64,000 nt of DNA from an uncultured Roseicyclus sp. (GCA_947489665.1 CANLEH010000001.1:654501-718500); one strand, 5' to 3'. Numbered from the stretch's first letter, positions 25,913 to 35,133 are shown. A program made the numbers and translations. The notes: generated by a model not told the origin, from the letters alone.

Positions 25913-26325
25913 AGGGTCATGTGCCGTGCACGCGCCCCGCGCTCGATGGCGGCCGCGTGCAGCCGGTCGATATTGAGGGCATGGCGCAGCTCTTCCAGGT
26001 ACCGCAGCTCGGCCTGCGCAATCGCGCCATCGGCTGCGGCCACGTCGCAGGCCAGGGCATATGCTGTTTCATAAAGCGGCTCCGGCAGGTCCTCTTTGAC
26101 GAGGCCGAATAGGGCATCGAGGCCGTCTTCTTCCTCAAACAGATCAAAGACGACATTCGCGATCCGCCGCATGCGGTCCGCGTCGTAGCTGCCGAATACG
26201 GGCAGAAAGTTCACGATCTGCTCGATCGACAATAGTTCCGACGTGCGGATCGTCGCATCGGATACCGAAATCCCGACCATAACGGCCACCAAAGAATCTT
26301 CGGGGGTGAAGGAATGATCAGTCAT
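25909..26325 (-). CDS. TerB-like tellurite-resistance family protein
   Basis: A 138-residue helical protein of the TerB-like family (metal-binding, all-alpha). DVAAADGAIAQAELRYLEELRHAL is the typical acidic helix pair; a second pair lies around SVSDATIRTSE and FEEEDGLDAL. ATG 26325 has GGAG eight bases upstream. Its stop overlaps the GTG of the class D beta-lactamase. The role is unknown; tellurite resistance is not implied for stand-alone copies. Confidence 0.8.
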   Translation of the reverse strand: MTDHSFTPEDSLVAVMVGISVSDATIRTSELLSIEQIVNFLPVFGSYDADRMRRIANVVFDLFEEEDGLDALFGLVKEDLPEPLYETAYALACDVAAADGAIAQAELRYLEELRHALNIDRLHAAAIERGARARHMTL

Positions 26326-26422
26326 TTCGCGCGCTCCGTTTCCAGCCTTGGCAACATTTATTGACGCCACCGGCAGTAAACAATAGGTGCCTGCCATCCC
26401 ATGGGTCTTCAGGACAGATGAT

Positions 26423-28069
26423 ATGAGCGATTTGCGTGACGTTGCGATGAATTCCAAGGCTTGGGCCTTTGAAGAGGCGCGCCGCGTGCTGGATCGTTAC
26501 AAGGATGGTCCGCCCGAAAAGGGTTATGTGCTGTTCGAGACGGGTTATGGGCCAAGCGGCTTGCCCCACATCGGGACATTTGGTGAGGTTTTGCGCACGA
26601 CCATGGTGCGCCGCGCGTTTGAGGTGATCTCGGATATTCCAACGAAGCTGATCTCGTTCTCCGACGATATGGACGGGATGCGGAAGGTGCCCGGCAATGT
26701 GCCGAACCAGGAGGCTTTGGCGGAGCATCTGCAAAAGCCGCTGACGAGTGTGCCAGATCCTTTCGGCACCCACGACAGCTTTGGCGCGCACAACAACGCG
26801 ATGCTGCGCCGGTTCCTCGACACGTTCGGGTTCGAGTACGAGTTCATCAGCGCGACCGAATTCTACAAGACCGGAAAGTTCGATGAGACACTGAAGCGGG
26901 CGGTCGAGCGGTATGACGACATCATGAAGGTGATGTTGAAGTCCCTGCGCGAGGAACGTCAGCAGACCTACTCGATCTTCCTGCCGATCCACCCCGAGAC
27001 AGGCCGCGTGCTGTACGTGCCGATGAAAGAGGTCAACGCGACCGATTACACCGTCACCTTCGATGACGAGGACGGGCGTGAGTGGACGTTGCCGGTGACG
27101 GGCGGCAACGTGAAGCTGCAATGGAAGCCTGATTTTGGCGCGCGGTGGGCGGCCCTTGGCGTCGATTTCGAGATGTATGGCAAGGACCATTCGACGAACA
27201 CGCCGATCTACAGCCGCATCTGTGAAATCCTCGGGACGCCTGCGCCGGTGACGTATAACTACGAGCTGTTCCTCGACGAAAACGGGCAGAAGATCTCAAA
27301 ATCGTCGGGCAACGGGATCAGCATTGATGAATGGCTGAGCTATGCCTCTTCCGAGAGCCTGTCGTACTTCATGTTCGGCAAGCCGAAGACGGCCAAGCGG
27401 CTCTACTTCGATGTCATCCCTAAGGCAGTGGACGAATATCACCAGCAATTGCGGGCCTATGCGGGGCAAGATACCGCGCAGCGACTTGCGAACCCGGTCT
27501 TCCACATCCATGGGCATAATGTGCCAGCCTCGACGATGGTGGTGCCTTTTGCGATGCTCCTGAATTTGGTGAGTGTCTCGGCGGCAGAGGAAAAAGAGAA
27601 ACTCTGGGGCTTCATCAACCGTTATGCGCCTGATGCGTCACCCGAAAAGAACCCCGATCTGGATCAGGCGGCGGGCTTCGCGATCCGTTACTACAATGAT
27701 TTTGTCAAACCCACGCGGGTCTTCCGCGCACCGACCGACCAAGAGCGTGGTGCGATGGAGGAGCTGATTGCTTGCCTTGGCGATGCCGACAAGGCGCTGG
27801 ACGTGATCGCGCGCAAGAACGCGGCTGAAGGCAAGGATATGCCCTTGCCTGAGGTGAACTGGCAGGATGATGAATTCCTGCAGAGTATTGTCTTCGCGAT
27901 CGGCAAGAAACACGGCTTCGACCCGCTGCGGGCTTGGTTCTCGGGGCTTTATGAGGTGCTGATGGGGGCCTCGCAGGGGCCACGGTTCGGCGGGTTCATC
28001 GCGCTTTATGGGATCGACGAGACAAAGGCTCTGATCCGCGATGGGCTGGACGGAAAACTTTTGGGCTGA
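26423..28069 (+). CDS. lysS: Lysine--tRNA ligase, class I
   Basis: A 548-residue class I lysyl-tRNA synthetase, structurally unrelated to the common class II enzyme. The HIGH motif is in [13 protein letters not shown] and the KMSKS motif is KISKSSGNG. Class I LysRS is found in archaea and in some bacteria, including many alphaproteobacteria. ATG 26423 follows AGGA; the open frame begins 36 bases earlier. Divergent from the terB/bla pair. No class II lysS is seen in this window. Confidence 0.96.
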   Translation: MSDLRDVAMNSKAWAFEEARRVLDRYKDGPPEKGYVLFETGYGPSGLPHIGTFGEVLRTTMVRRAFEVISDIPTKLISFSDDMDGMRKVPGNVPNQEALAEHLQKPLTSVPDPFGTHDSFGAHNNAMLRRFLDTFGFEYEFISATEFYKTGKFDETLKRAVERYDDIMKVMLKSLREERQQTYSIFLPIHPETGRVLYVPMKEVNATDYTVTFDDEDGREWTLPVTGGNVKLQWKPDFGARWAALGVDFEMYGKDHSTNTPIYSRICEILGTPAPVTYNYELFLDENGQKISKSSGNGISIDEWLSYASSESLSYFMFGKPKTAKRLYFDVIPKAVDEYHQQLRAYAGQDTAQRLANPVFHIHGHNVPASTMVVPFAMLLNLVSVSAAEEKEKLWGFINRYAPDASPEKNPDLDQAAGFAIRYYNDFVKPTRVFRAPTDQERGAMEELIACLGDADKALDVIARKNAAEGKDMPLPEVNWQDDEFLQSIVFAIGKKHGFDPLRAWFSGLYEVLMGASQGPRFGGFIALYGIDETKALIRDGLDGKLLG

Positions 28070-28133
28070 AACTTTTGCCGCACGGGCTACGTGTCTTTGG
28101 GCAATGGAGTGATATGTCCAAGGGAGAAGCCAC

Positions 28134-28577
28134 ATGCTTCGTGCCATCGCCGTTTCTATTTTCCTCGCACTCAGCCTTGCCGTTGTGGCCAATGCCCTCG
28201 CGTTGCGTCCGGCGCAAGCGCAAGAGGTTTTGCCACCCGATCCGGACATCGAGGCCGTCATAGGTGGTCAGTTCGACGCGTTCCGTGCGGAGGATGTGCA
28301 GGAGGCGTGGCAGTTCGCGAGCCCCAATATTCAAGGGCTGTTCGGCAGCCCGGAGCGGTTCGGGACGATGGTGCGGCAGGGGTATCCGATGGTTTGGAAC
28401 CCCGGCGAAGTCAATTTCATCGACCTGCAGCAGTTGGGTGGATTAATTGTGCAGCGGGTTGAGGTGATCGATCAGAATGGCATGTTGCACTATCTGGGAT
28501 ATGCCATGATCGAGACCGAAAATGGCTGGCGGATCAACGGCGTGCAGGTCTTGGACGCCCCGACCTTCGGGGCCTGA
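28134..28577 (+). CDS. Secreted DUF4864 protein
   Basis: A 147-residue exported protein with a signal peptide (about 1-29, ending AQAQ). The DUF4864 domain follows, with DIEAVIGGQFDAFRAEDVQEAWQFASPNIQ and WRINGVQVL at the end. The fold is NTF2/SnoaL-like. Role unknown. ATG is preceded by AAGGGAGAAG. Probably follows lysS independently. Confidence 0.85.
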   Translation: MLRAIAVSIFLALSLAVVANALALRPAQAQEVLPPDPDIEAVIGGQFDAFRAEDVQEAWQFASPNIQGLFGSPERFGTMVRQGYPMVWNPGEVNFIDLQQLGGLIVQRVEVIDQNGMLHYLGYAMIETENGWRINGVQVLDAPTFGA

Positions 28578-28880
28578 CGCACGGCAGGGAGACGCTCGGC
28601 TAGCGCCCTCGCCCCTCCCGCCGTCCCGTATCACTCCCCCGCGACAGTCACTCAACTTTTTAGCGGTCCGTTAACGCCCGCTTAACCCTTCGGGCGTAAT
28701 GATGGCGGGGCAATCCAAGGCACGTGGCTGTCCCAGTCAGCCGGCTTTGGGCCGTTTACAGACATTGCAAACAACCGAGGTGACCGTTTCAGGCGCCTCG
28801 GTTGCCCCTGTCCGGTCGATGGATGACACGCGATGCGGGCTTGGCCGATGCCGACCCCCGCGCGAACGAAGGGGTATGAC
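28578..28880. promoter_or_regulatory. 303-base upstream region of the beta-helix gene
   Basis: No gene seen. It holds a CtrA-type site (separate entry) and a perfect nine-base hairpin CAACCGAGG (28772-28780) / CCTCGGTTG (28796-28804) about 75 bases before the start codon, so a structured 5' UTR is likely. Confidence 0.5.
28671..28686. promoter_or_regulatory. CtrA-type binding site
   Basis: TTAACGCCCGCTTAAC is an exact match to the alphaproteobacterial CtrA consensus TTAA-N7-TTAAC. It lies about 195 bases before the beta-helix gene and downstream of the DUF4864 gene. Confidence 0.55.
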
Positions 28881-31172
28881 ATGAACCAGGTGATCACGGA
28901 CGGCCTTATCCTGATGCCGCCGCCATTTTCCGACGGCCTTGGCGTCTGGTCGCGCCAGGATGGCACGCCGGGCAGCGATACATGGGCCACAGCACCCAAT
29001 GCCGCGCTGGTCGCAGCCGATGCCGATTTCGGCGATTGCCTTGAAATCCTCAAGGCGGAGGCCACAACCCGCATCCGCTACATGTCGGAAACGCCAATTA
29101 TTCCGGGCACTTACTTGCGCGTCTCTGCCCGGGTCAAAGTGCTGTCTGGCAACCTTCCCGATGTGCGCATCGGTGCTTGGCCGGGCAACGCGTCCAACAA
29201 CTACGTCTCGGGCCTTGATGAATTCGGACCCTCTGTCGACATCACGTCTTACGGCTCGATCGTGACCGTGACTGCCATCCTGGGCACCGGCGATCGGGGC
29301 GGGGTGGATATGGCGTGGGGCACTGCGCCCACTTATGCGCATGTTGGCCTGGACCTGACCGGACCAAATGGCGGGCAGGTGCGCATTGAATCCATCACCG
29401 TCGAAGATGTGACATCCGTTTTCCATCGCAAGCTGATGGATTGGGTCGACATCCGCGACTATGGCGCGGTGGGTGATGGCACCACCGACGACCGCGCCGC
29501 CATTGCAGCCGCTGACGCCGCCGCCAATGGGCGCGAAGTGTTGGTGCCGGCGGGTGATTATTACATCGGCTCCAACGTCACCTTCACCAACCCGGCCCGT
29601 TTTGAAGGGCGCATCGTGGCACCCGATACAGTCCGCGTGGCCCTTGATCAGAACTTTGATCTGGATGGCTATGCCGAGTGTTTCGGGGATGAGGTTCTTG
29701 GCCTCAAGAAAGGCCTTCAGCAGCTGTTCAACCAGTCGGAATTCGAGGCGTTCGACCTGTGCGGGCGTCGCATCACGCTTGATGAACCGCTCGACATTCA
29801 GGGCGTCGTTGGCAACCGCAACACCTATGCGAACCGCCGCGTGATCCGAAACGGTCAGTTCGTGGCGGCCTCGTCCAGCAATTGGCAGGACGAAGTGAAC
29901 ACACGCTCGGGCGCCTGGTCGTCGTCGAACCCGTTCGAGATCACGGGTGTGTCGAACGCGGACTCGATCCCCGTCGGCTCGCTGGTGACGGCGCCGCAAG
30001 GCGTGGGGCGCGAGGTCTACGTGGCCGCCACCAATGCCGCGCAAAGCAAGATCACCCTGTCATCGCCGCTGTGCGCCGCGCCATCGAACCAGACGTATAC
30101 GTTCACCCGGTTCAAATACATGCTCGACTTCATCGGCTGGCTAAACCTGCAGCGTTTCATCATCTCGGACGTGGAATTCCTGGGCGGTGGGCTGTGTTCG
30201 GCGATCATGCTGCCGCTCGACGGTCTGGTCTTCCAGATCCAGGATTGCTTCTTCACCGGGCCCAAGGACCGGGCTATCACCAGTGCGGACGAAGGCTGCC
30301 AGGGCATGCAGATTGACCGCTGCCAGTTCCTGTCGAACGAGCAGACGTTGAACGTGCCGGACCGTAAGTCGATCTGCTTCAACATCAACTCGTCCGACTG
30401 CAAGATCCGCGATAACCGGGCTAACAAGTTCCTGCACTTCGGTGTCATCTCCGGCTCGGGCAATATCATCACCGGCAACCACTTCTTCCAGGGTGACGGG
30501 ATCGTGGAAGGCGTACGCTCCCCCGGTCTGGTGATCGCGGATGCCAATGCGAAGATGACGTTCCATGGTAACTACGTCGACAATTGCTACATCGAATGGA
30601 CGAACGAGAAAGATCCGACGCCTGACTTTACCGGCGGCCTGTCGTTCCACGGCCTGTCTGTGCAGGGCAATATCTTCTTTGCCACCAACACGGCGCCTTG
30701 GATGCGGTTCATTGCGATCAAACCCTTTGGTGATGACCACTTCATCAATGGCCTCTCGATCACCGGCAACCTGTTCAAGAAAACGAACGGGGCGCAGTTG
30801 GAACAGGTTGAGGGCGTTGACGACAGCATTGCGCCTTTGGACCTGAACCGCACAGCCGATCTGCAATTCGACAGCAATACGTTCCATGGCATTGTGAAGC
30901 GTACAGAAAACCCCTGCTATATCCGCGCGACCGAGAACACGGCGACCCAGACCTGGGTGGTCGATATGTCGGGCTACACACCCTTTGGTGCACCGGTGAA
31001 ATACGGCCTGTCGGTGCAGCCCGATGGCCCGGTTCGCAATGGATCGAACGTGGCCCAGTTCGAGGCGCCGTGGACGCAAGGGTTCCAGGGCACCGGCGGC
31101 ACAAGCTTGCGGATCGGATGGTCACAAGCCCTGCGTGGTTCGGTCTTTGTGACGGCGCGCTGCGACAACTGA
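28881..31172 (+). CDS. Right-handed beta-helix protein (pectate lyase 3/GH28-related)
   Basis: A 763-residue protein. Residues about 1-190 form a beta-rich carbohydrate-binding-like domain. Then VDIRDYGAVGDGTTDDRAAIAAA starts a pectate-lyase-superfamily domain of the type also seen in phage tailspikes. Many short beta-helix turns follow (for example NSSDCKIRDN and GSGNIITGNHFF). No signal peptide is seen, so export would need another route. ATG 28881 has GAAGGGG upstream. It may modify or bind polysaccharide; no catalytic residues can be assigned. A strong hairpin follows the stop. Confidence 0.8.
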   Translation: MNQVITDGLILMPPPFSDGLGVWSRQDGTPGSDTWATAPNAALVAADADFGDCLEILKAEATTRIRYMSETPIIPGTYLRVSARVKVLSGNLPDVRIGAWPGNASNNYVSGLDEFGPSVDITSYGSIVTVTAILGTGDRGGVDMAWGTAPTYAHVGLDLTGPNGGQVRIESITVEDVTSVFHRKLMDWVDIRDYGAVGDGTTDDRAAIAAADAAANGREVLVPAGDYYIGSNVTFTNPARFEGRIVAPDTVRVALDQNFDLDGYAECFGDEVLGLKKGLQQLFNQSEFEAFDLCGRRITLDEPLDIQGVVGNRNTYANRRVIRNGQFVAASSSNWQDEVNTRSGAWSSSNPFEITGVSNADSIPVGSLVTAPQGVGREVYVAATNAAQSKITLSSPLCAAPSNQTYTFTRFKYMLDFIGWLNLQRFIISDVEFLGGGLCSAIMLPLDGLVFQIQDCFFTGPKDRAITSADEGCQGMQIDRCQFLSNEQTLNVPDRKSICFNINSSDCKIRDNRANKFLHFGVISGSGNIITGNHFFQGDGIVEGVRSPGLVIADANAKMTFHGNYVDNCYIEWTNEKDPTPDFTGGLSFHGLSVQGNIFFATNTAPWMRFIAIKPFGDDHFINGLSITGNLFKKTNGAQLEQVEGVDDSIAPLDLNRTADLQFDSNTFHGIVKRTENPCYIRATENTATQTWVVDMSGYTPFGAPVKYGLSVQPDGPVRNGSNVAQFEAPWTQGFQGTGGTSLRIGWSQALRGSVFVTARCDN

Positions 31173-31206
31173 CGCGGCCAATGGGCCGACGATGAAGGGG
31201 CTGGAG

Positions 31207-31240
31207 GCCCCCGGACCAATCGCTTCTGGTCCGGGGGCTT
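31207..31240 (+). terminator. Terminator-like hairpin
   Basis: Perfect 12-base stem GCCCCCGGACCA / TGGTCCGGGGGC with an eight-base loop, followed by TTTCCCTT. Strong stem but weak T-tract. Confidence 0.65.
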
Positions 31241-31285
31241 TCCCTTGCCGATCCGGCGCGCTAGGTGGCAGCGAAAGGGAATAAA

Positions 31286-31756
31286 ATGCTGCCTGTAGAA
31301 GACGTCCAAACCTATCCGCGCCCCCCCGCACTGGAACCGGCCGGGCACAGGCTGCGCGCCATCTTTGCAGGGCTGCCGGTGGCCGATACCGATGCAGGGT
31401 TTCGCGTGCTGGAGACGCATCACGCCCCCACATATTACATCCCGCCGACCGACGTGGTGATGTCGGCGCTGGTTCCGTCCAGCCGTGAGACGTTTTGCGA
31501 ATGGAAGGGCAGGGCGGTCTGTTTCGATCTTGTGGTCAATGGGCGCAGATCAAGCAACGCGGCCTGGGCCTATCCCGCACCGACGGCCCGGTTCAGCCAG
31601 ATCCGCGATCACATCGCATTTTATGCCACGTCTGTGGACGAAGCCTTTGTGGGCCAAATCAAAGTGCAACCGCAGCCGGGCGATTTCTACGGCGGCTGGG
31701 TGACGCCCAATCTGACCGGACGCATCAAGGGCGCGGTTGGCACGATGCATTGGTGA
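31286..31756 (+). CDS. DUF427 domain protein
   Basis: A 156-residue protein of the DUF427 family. Typical are YYIPPTDV, FCEWKGRAVCFDL and WAYPAPTARF, and the ending EAFVGQIKVQPQPGDFYGGW. The fold is a small beta barrel of unknown role. ATG 31286 follows AAAGGGA. It stands alone after the beta-helix gene. Confidence 0.9.
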   Translation: MLPVEDVQTYPRPPALEPAGHRLRAIFAGLPVADTDAGFRVLETHHAPTYYIPPTDVVMSALVPSSRETFCEWKGRAVCFDLVVNGRRSSNAAWAYPAPTARFSQIRDHIAFYATSVDEAFVGQIKVQPQPGDFYGGWVTPNLTGRIKGAVGTMHW

Positions 31757-31762
31757 TCTGCC

Positions 31763-32284
31763 CTAGCTGGCAATGGTTTCCAGGTAGAGGTCGGAATTGA
31801 TGTAGCGCGTCAATTCAGTCCATGTCTCGGGGTCGAGCAGGCTCAACACCTCGCCGCTCACCGAATAGCCGTAGCGGGCCATATCGCCGCCATAAAAGTC
31901 GAATTCCAGATGTGCGCCGTCAGTTCTCAGGGTGGCACGTTTTTCGCAATGCCAAAGGCGGCGGCCTTGGTCGCGCAGCGCCCAGATCCCGGTGATGAGC
32001 ATTTCCTCGTCCGTCAGGATCGTGACCGCCTGATCGTCGGTGAAATCCCAGGCGTCACCGGTGCCCGTTTCGATCCAAGTGCCGATCAGGCCAACTCCGT
32101 GATCCGAGGCGCGATGGAATTTTCGCTCGCCCCATATCATGGTTTTGCCGCCATCTTCGAAATGCAGCGGCTCATCCGGCTCACCGATAAGGTAGTCGCC
32201 GCTTTCGGAGATTTCATAGGTCTGCGGCTGCCCCGGAAGAAGCCAGATGCCGACGAGGCAGGGGTCGATGATATCTTCGCTCAT
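31763..32284 (-). CDS. Hypothetical protein, beta-rich
   Basis: A 173-residue protein with many aromatic and acidic residues, alternating beta-strand patterns (YEISESGDYLIGEPDEPLHF) and no signal peptide. No family recognised. The start could be ATG 32284 or ATG 32296; neither has a good ribosome site. It ends next to the convergent DUF427 gene. Confidence 0.6.
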   Translation of the reverse strand: MSEDIIDPCLVGIWLLPGQPQTYEISESGDYLIGEPDEPLHFEDGGKTMIWGERKFHRASDHGVGLIGTWIETGTGDAWDFTDDQAVTILTDEEMLITGIWALRDQGRRLWHCEKRATLRTDGAHLEFDFYGGDMARYGYSVSGEVLSLLDPETWTELTRYINSDLYLETIAS

Positions 32285-32355
32285 GGGCCGAACCATGGCA
32301 TGGAAAATGAAACCTGCCTACGGCTCGGCTTGCACTCAAAGTTGACGTGAGTCCC

Positions 32356-32835
32356 TCAGGCCACAATATCGCCGGGCACCAGCTTGAAAGCCTTGCCGAA
32401 CCCGCCGTTCAACAGCGCGCTTGTGGGCATGAATTTGGTCAGCTGAAAGTCCCCAAAGTCGTAGTAAAGCTGCGCCTTTGGGTAGAGCGACAGGTAGTGT
32501 GCTTTTAAAGCTGTCTTGTCCGCCGCTTCAGCGCGCGCCTGAAGGGTCAACCTTGGATGGGTCAGCGGATCGCCCTTCGGGCCTGGCTCACCGATCAACA
32601 AGGAACAGGCAGAAGATGCGGCCAGCGCCTGCGTGTGCGACGAAAGCGTTGAGATCAGGCTGAGTGGCAGGCCGTCCAGGCCCGGCACCAATGCGATCCG
32701 CGTGACCATCGGCGCCCCCGTCTCGGGGTCGGTCACGGCGAGGGCGGCAAAGCGGGCCTCTGCGATCAGGGATCTCGCAAGGGCGCGCGCGTCATCATCG
32801 GTGGGGCGGATAGGGTCGATCTTTTTGTCAGCCAT
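32356..32835 (-). CDS. HugZ-like pyridoxamine 5'-phosphate oxidase fold protein
   Basis: A 159-residue split-barrel protein. It reads ARSLIAEARFAALAVTDPETGAPMVTRIALVPG and later HPRLTLQARAE, typical of the PPOX/HugZ heme- or flavin-binding group. Such proteins degrade or handle heme, or reduce F420/FMN substrates. YYDFGDFQLTKFMPTSALLNGGFGKAF closes the domain as in this group. Which ligand is bound cannot be told. No operon partner is obvious. Confidence 0.87.
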   Translation of the reverse strand: MADKKIDPIRPTDDDARALARSLIAEARFAALAVTDPETGAPMVTRIALVPGLDGLPLSLISTLSSHTQALAASSACSLLIGEPGPKGDPLTHPRLTLQARAEAADKTALKAHYLSLYPKAQLYYDFGDFQLTKFMPTSALLNGGFGKAFKLVPGDIVA

Positions 32836-32875
32836 GCGACAAGCTTAGCAGCGTGCCAGCCGTTGCGCGAGGTCG

Positions 32876-33601
32876 TCAGAAGGTGTGCCAAAGCGACAGA
32901 AACAAGCCGACATTCGTGCTGCCCTCCAGCGCGCCGCGCACACCGAGGCGCACGGTCGTCTCAGGCAAAATATCGAATGCGAAGGACGGCGATACGGTCA
33001 CAATCATATCCGCCCCGGGCCATTCCTCAGCCTTGAGCGAGACGATGGCAGTTGCGCGGTCGCTGAGTGAAAACCCTAGCGTGCCCTCCGCCTGCCAGAT
33101 CACATCATCCAACTCAAAGTCGTAGATCAGGGCCGCGTCCAGCGCGACCCAGCCACCCTCATGGCGGATCGGGATCGGCCAGGCGCCATCGCTTTCGCCA
33201 AAGCCCCGGCCAACGGACGCGCCGAGGCGCACCAGACCATGCACCGGCCCGTCGTCAATGCGCCGCGCGCCCAGACCCGCATCCACCGCCCATTGCCAGG
33301 TCGCATCGGGCGGCGTCAGGGTATAGCGCAGAAATCCGATGCTCATCTGGCTGACCTCGCCACCACCAATGTCTGCGCCGATGGTAAAGCTGCGCCCTAA
33401 TCCGTATTCGGCATAGAGGCTTGTGTACGTCTCGGGCTCCCACAACCCTTCCATCAGGTGTGCGGGTTCTTCCTCAGCCGAGATTTGCAGGGAGATGAAC
33501 AGGTCGCCGGTTTCACGTGCCCACGGCCCGGCCTGCGCGGGCGCACCCCAAAGGATGGCCGCGGTGCAAAGACCCCAAACCGTGACGCTTCCGCAACGCA
33601 T
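32876..33601 (-). CDS. Outer-membrane beta-barrel-like protein
   Basis: A 241-residue exported protein. A signal peptide ends PAQA near residue 24. Alternating beta strands follow and the last residue is Phe in LFLSLWHTF, the usual outer-membrane insertion signal. A weak CtrA-like element lies 24 bases upstream. Function unknown; I see no lipobox. Confidence 0.7.
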   Translation of the reverse strand: MRCGSVTVWGLCTAAILWGAPAQAGPWARETGDLFISLQISAEEEPAHLMEGLWEPETYTSLYAEYGLGRSFTIGADIGGGEVSQMSIGFLRYTLTPPDATWQWAVDAGLGARRIDDGPVHGLVRLGASVGRGFGESDGAWPIPIRHEGGWVALDAALIYDFELDDVIWQAEGTLGFSLSDRATAIVSLKAEEWPGADMIVTVSPSFAFDILPETTVRLGVRGALEGSTNVGLFLSLWHTF

Positions 33602-33713
33602 GCGGAGATTTGGCCCTCACAGAGTTAACAAAACCCTAACGCGGCTTGCCCGGTCCGCGAGCCAGCCGTCATGTTGTGTCCATGCCACAAGAGATTCTGG
33701 GGGAATCGACGAA

Positions 33714-33812
33714 ATGGCTTTGCTGCACTTTATGCATTTCAGAACCAGCTTTGCCTTTGGGCAATCCTCCCCCGCGTTGTTTGCTTTGATTTTGGACTCT
33801 GATTTTGGGTGA
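33714..33812 (+). CDS. Possible 32-residue upstream ORF
   Basis: ATG with GGGGGA upstream, followed by 32 hydrophobic and aromatic residues (LLHFMHFRTSFAFG) and a TGA just three bases before the GTG of the next gene. Could couple translation to that gene or be chance. Confidence 0.3.
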   Translation: MALLHFMHFRTSFAFGQSSPALFALILDSDFG

Positions 33813-33815
33813 TGA

Positions 33816-34652
33816 GTGACTGAGTTAAATGGTTGGATTCGCGCTGTGATGGCAGATGCGGGCACGATCCAGTTGAAGCCGAGGGATTACGGGCTGCCAA
33901 TGCGGCCCTTGACTGGCCCGCTGGCCGGCCATGTCGTGACGGCCTATCGCGCCGGGCGCGATCTGGATGTGCAGGAAGCCTTGGCCCGTCGGCATGAGGC
34001 CTATATCGATTGCCTCCGCCTCGCCGGTATCCGGGTGCCTGATACCAAGCTGCGCCTGATCGAGGATGCTGGTGCCCAACGCCCCTTCGTCGTTCAATCT
34101 GCCGTGCCTGAGGATGTCATGCTGCCGCGCCTCGTCCGCCAGGCCGGAACGCAAGCGGCCATCGGTTTGCTAGACCGCGTCGCCACGGACGTTGCGGAGT
34201 TTTGGCGCCGGGTGGCCCAACGCCCCGAACGCATCGGGTTTCACACTCCGCTTGACCGGTTTGCCATGGACGAAGATGGCCCCATTTTTCTTGAGACCTT
34301 CCCACCGCTGATTTCCTACAACCGTGATGAGGTTGGGCAATTGATCCAGCGTTTTGCGGATTCTGGCCTAATCCGTGGGCTCGGGAAAGTGTTGCCTGGC
34401 CGTATCCGTGACATTCAGAATCGCTGGTACACCCCGGCAGGATCCATCACCACGCTGATTGAAGGGGCGTTCAAGCTGCGCCCGAATGATAGTGACGCGA
34501 TCACCGAATGGGCGGAACGCTTCGCCAGCACGCGGTTGGAAGCGCCTTGGCGCGATGAGGTGATCGGCCATCTGACACGCGCCGCGCAGCGCGAAGGGCA
34601 GGTGGCCCGGCGTTGGCCCGGCCTCGGAGGGCGCGACCGCCCCCATGCCTGA
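33816..34652 (+). CDS. Hypothetical protein
   Basis: A 278-residue cytosolic protein. Recognisable stretches are RDYGLPMRPLTGPLAGHVVTAYRAGRD, DRFAMDEDGPIFLETFPPL and WYTPAGSITTLIEGAFKLRP. The segment with DRFAMDEDG recalls nucleotide- or phosphate-binding folds, but I cannot assign a family with confidence. Starts at GTG 33816 (weak site) or ATG 33849. It ends just before trmL. Confidence 0.7.
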   Translation: MTELNGWIRAVMADAGTIQLKPRDYGLPMRPLTGPLAGHVVTAYRAGRDLDVQEALARRHEAYIDCLRLAGIRVPDTKLRLIEDAGAQRPFVVQSAVPEDVMLPRLVRQAGTQAAIGLLDRVATDVAEFWRRVAQRPERIGFHTPLDRFAMDEDGPIFLETFPPLISYNRDEVGQLIQRFADSGLIRGLGKVLPGRIRDIQNRWYTPAGSITTLIEGAFKLRPNDSDAITEWAERFASTRLEAPWRDEVIGHLTRAAQREGQVARRWPGLGGRDRPHA

Positions 34653-34674
34653 GAGTACCACTGCCGGGGCCGAT

Positions 34675-35133
34675 ATGAAGGTGGTTCTTGTCCACCCCGA
34701 AATCCCCGGAAATACCGGCACCATCGGGCGCACCTGCGTCGCGCTGAACCTCGAACTGATCGTGATCCACCCGCTTGGGTTCGATCTGACCGAGAAGTCC
34801 GTGCGCCGTGCGGGTCTGGATTATTGGAAACATGTGCGACTGACCGAATATGACAGTTGGGCGGATTTCATGGCAGACCGCACCCCCAGGGAGGATCAGC
34901 TGTTCTTATTCGAAGACGACGGCGCGGGGGGCTCCGTTTATGGGGCCGATTTTCCGCCGGACGCCTACCTCGTCTTTGGCAAGGAAACAAAAGGCCTGCC
35001 ATCCGAGGTTCTGGAAGGTCGTGCTAACCGCACCTTCTATCTTCCCATGCTGTCGCCCCATATCCGGTCCTTGAACCTCGCCAATGCGGCGACGGCTGTG
35101 GTCTATCAGGCGATGCGCAGCTATCTGGCGTGA
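34675..35133 (+). CDS. trmL: tRNA (cytidine(34)-2'-O)-methyltransferase
   Basis: A 152-residue SPOUT methyltransferase that modifies the wobble base of certain tRNA-Leu isoacceptors. It starts MKVVLVHPEIPGNTGTIGR. VFGKETKGLP and LPMLSPHIRSLNLANAATAV form the trefoil-knot SAM site. ATG 34675 is the family start; the open frame begins at 34645, inside the previous gene. Confidence 0.95.
   Translation: MKVVLVHPEIPGNTGTIGRTCVALNLELIVIHPLGFDLTEKSVRRAGLDYWKHVRLTEYDSWADFMADRTPREDQLFLFEDDGAGGSVYGADFPPDAYLVFGKETKGLPSEVLEGRANRTFYLPMLSPHIRSLNLANAATAVVYQAMRSYLA

Noticed and set aside
28737-30044. 435-codon frame antisense to the beta-helix gene
   Set aside because: Shadow; the sense frame has the GAVGDGTTDD signature.
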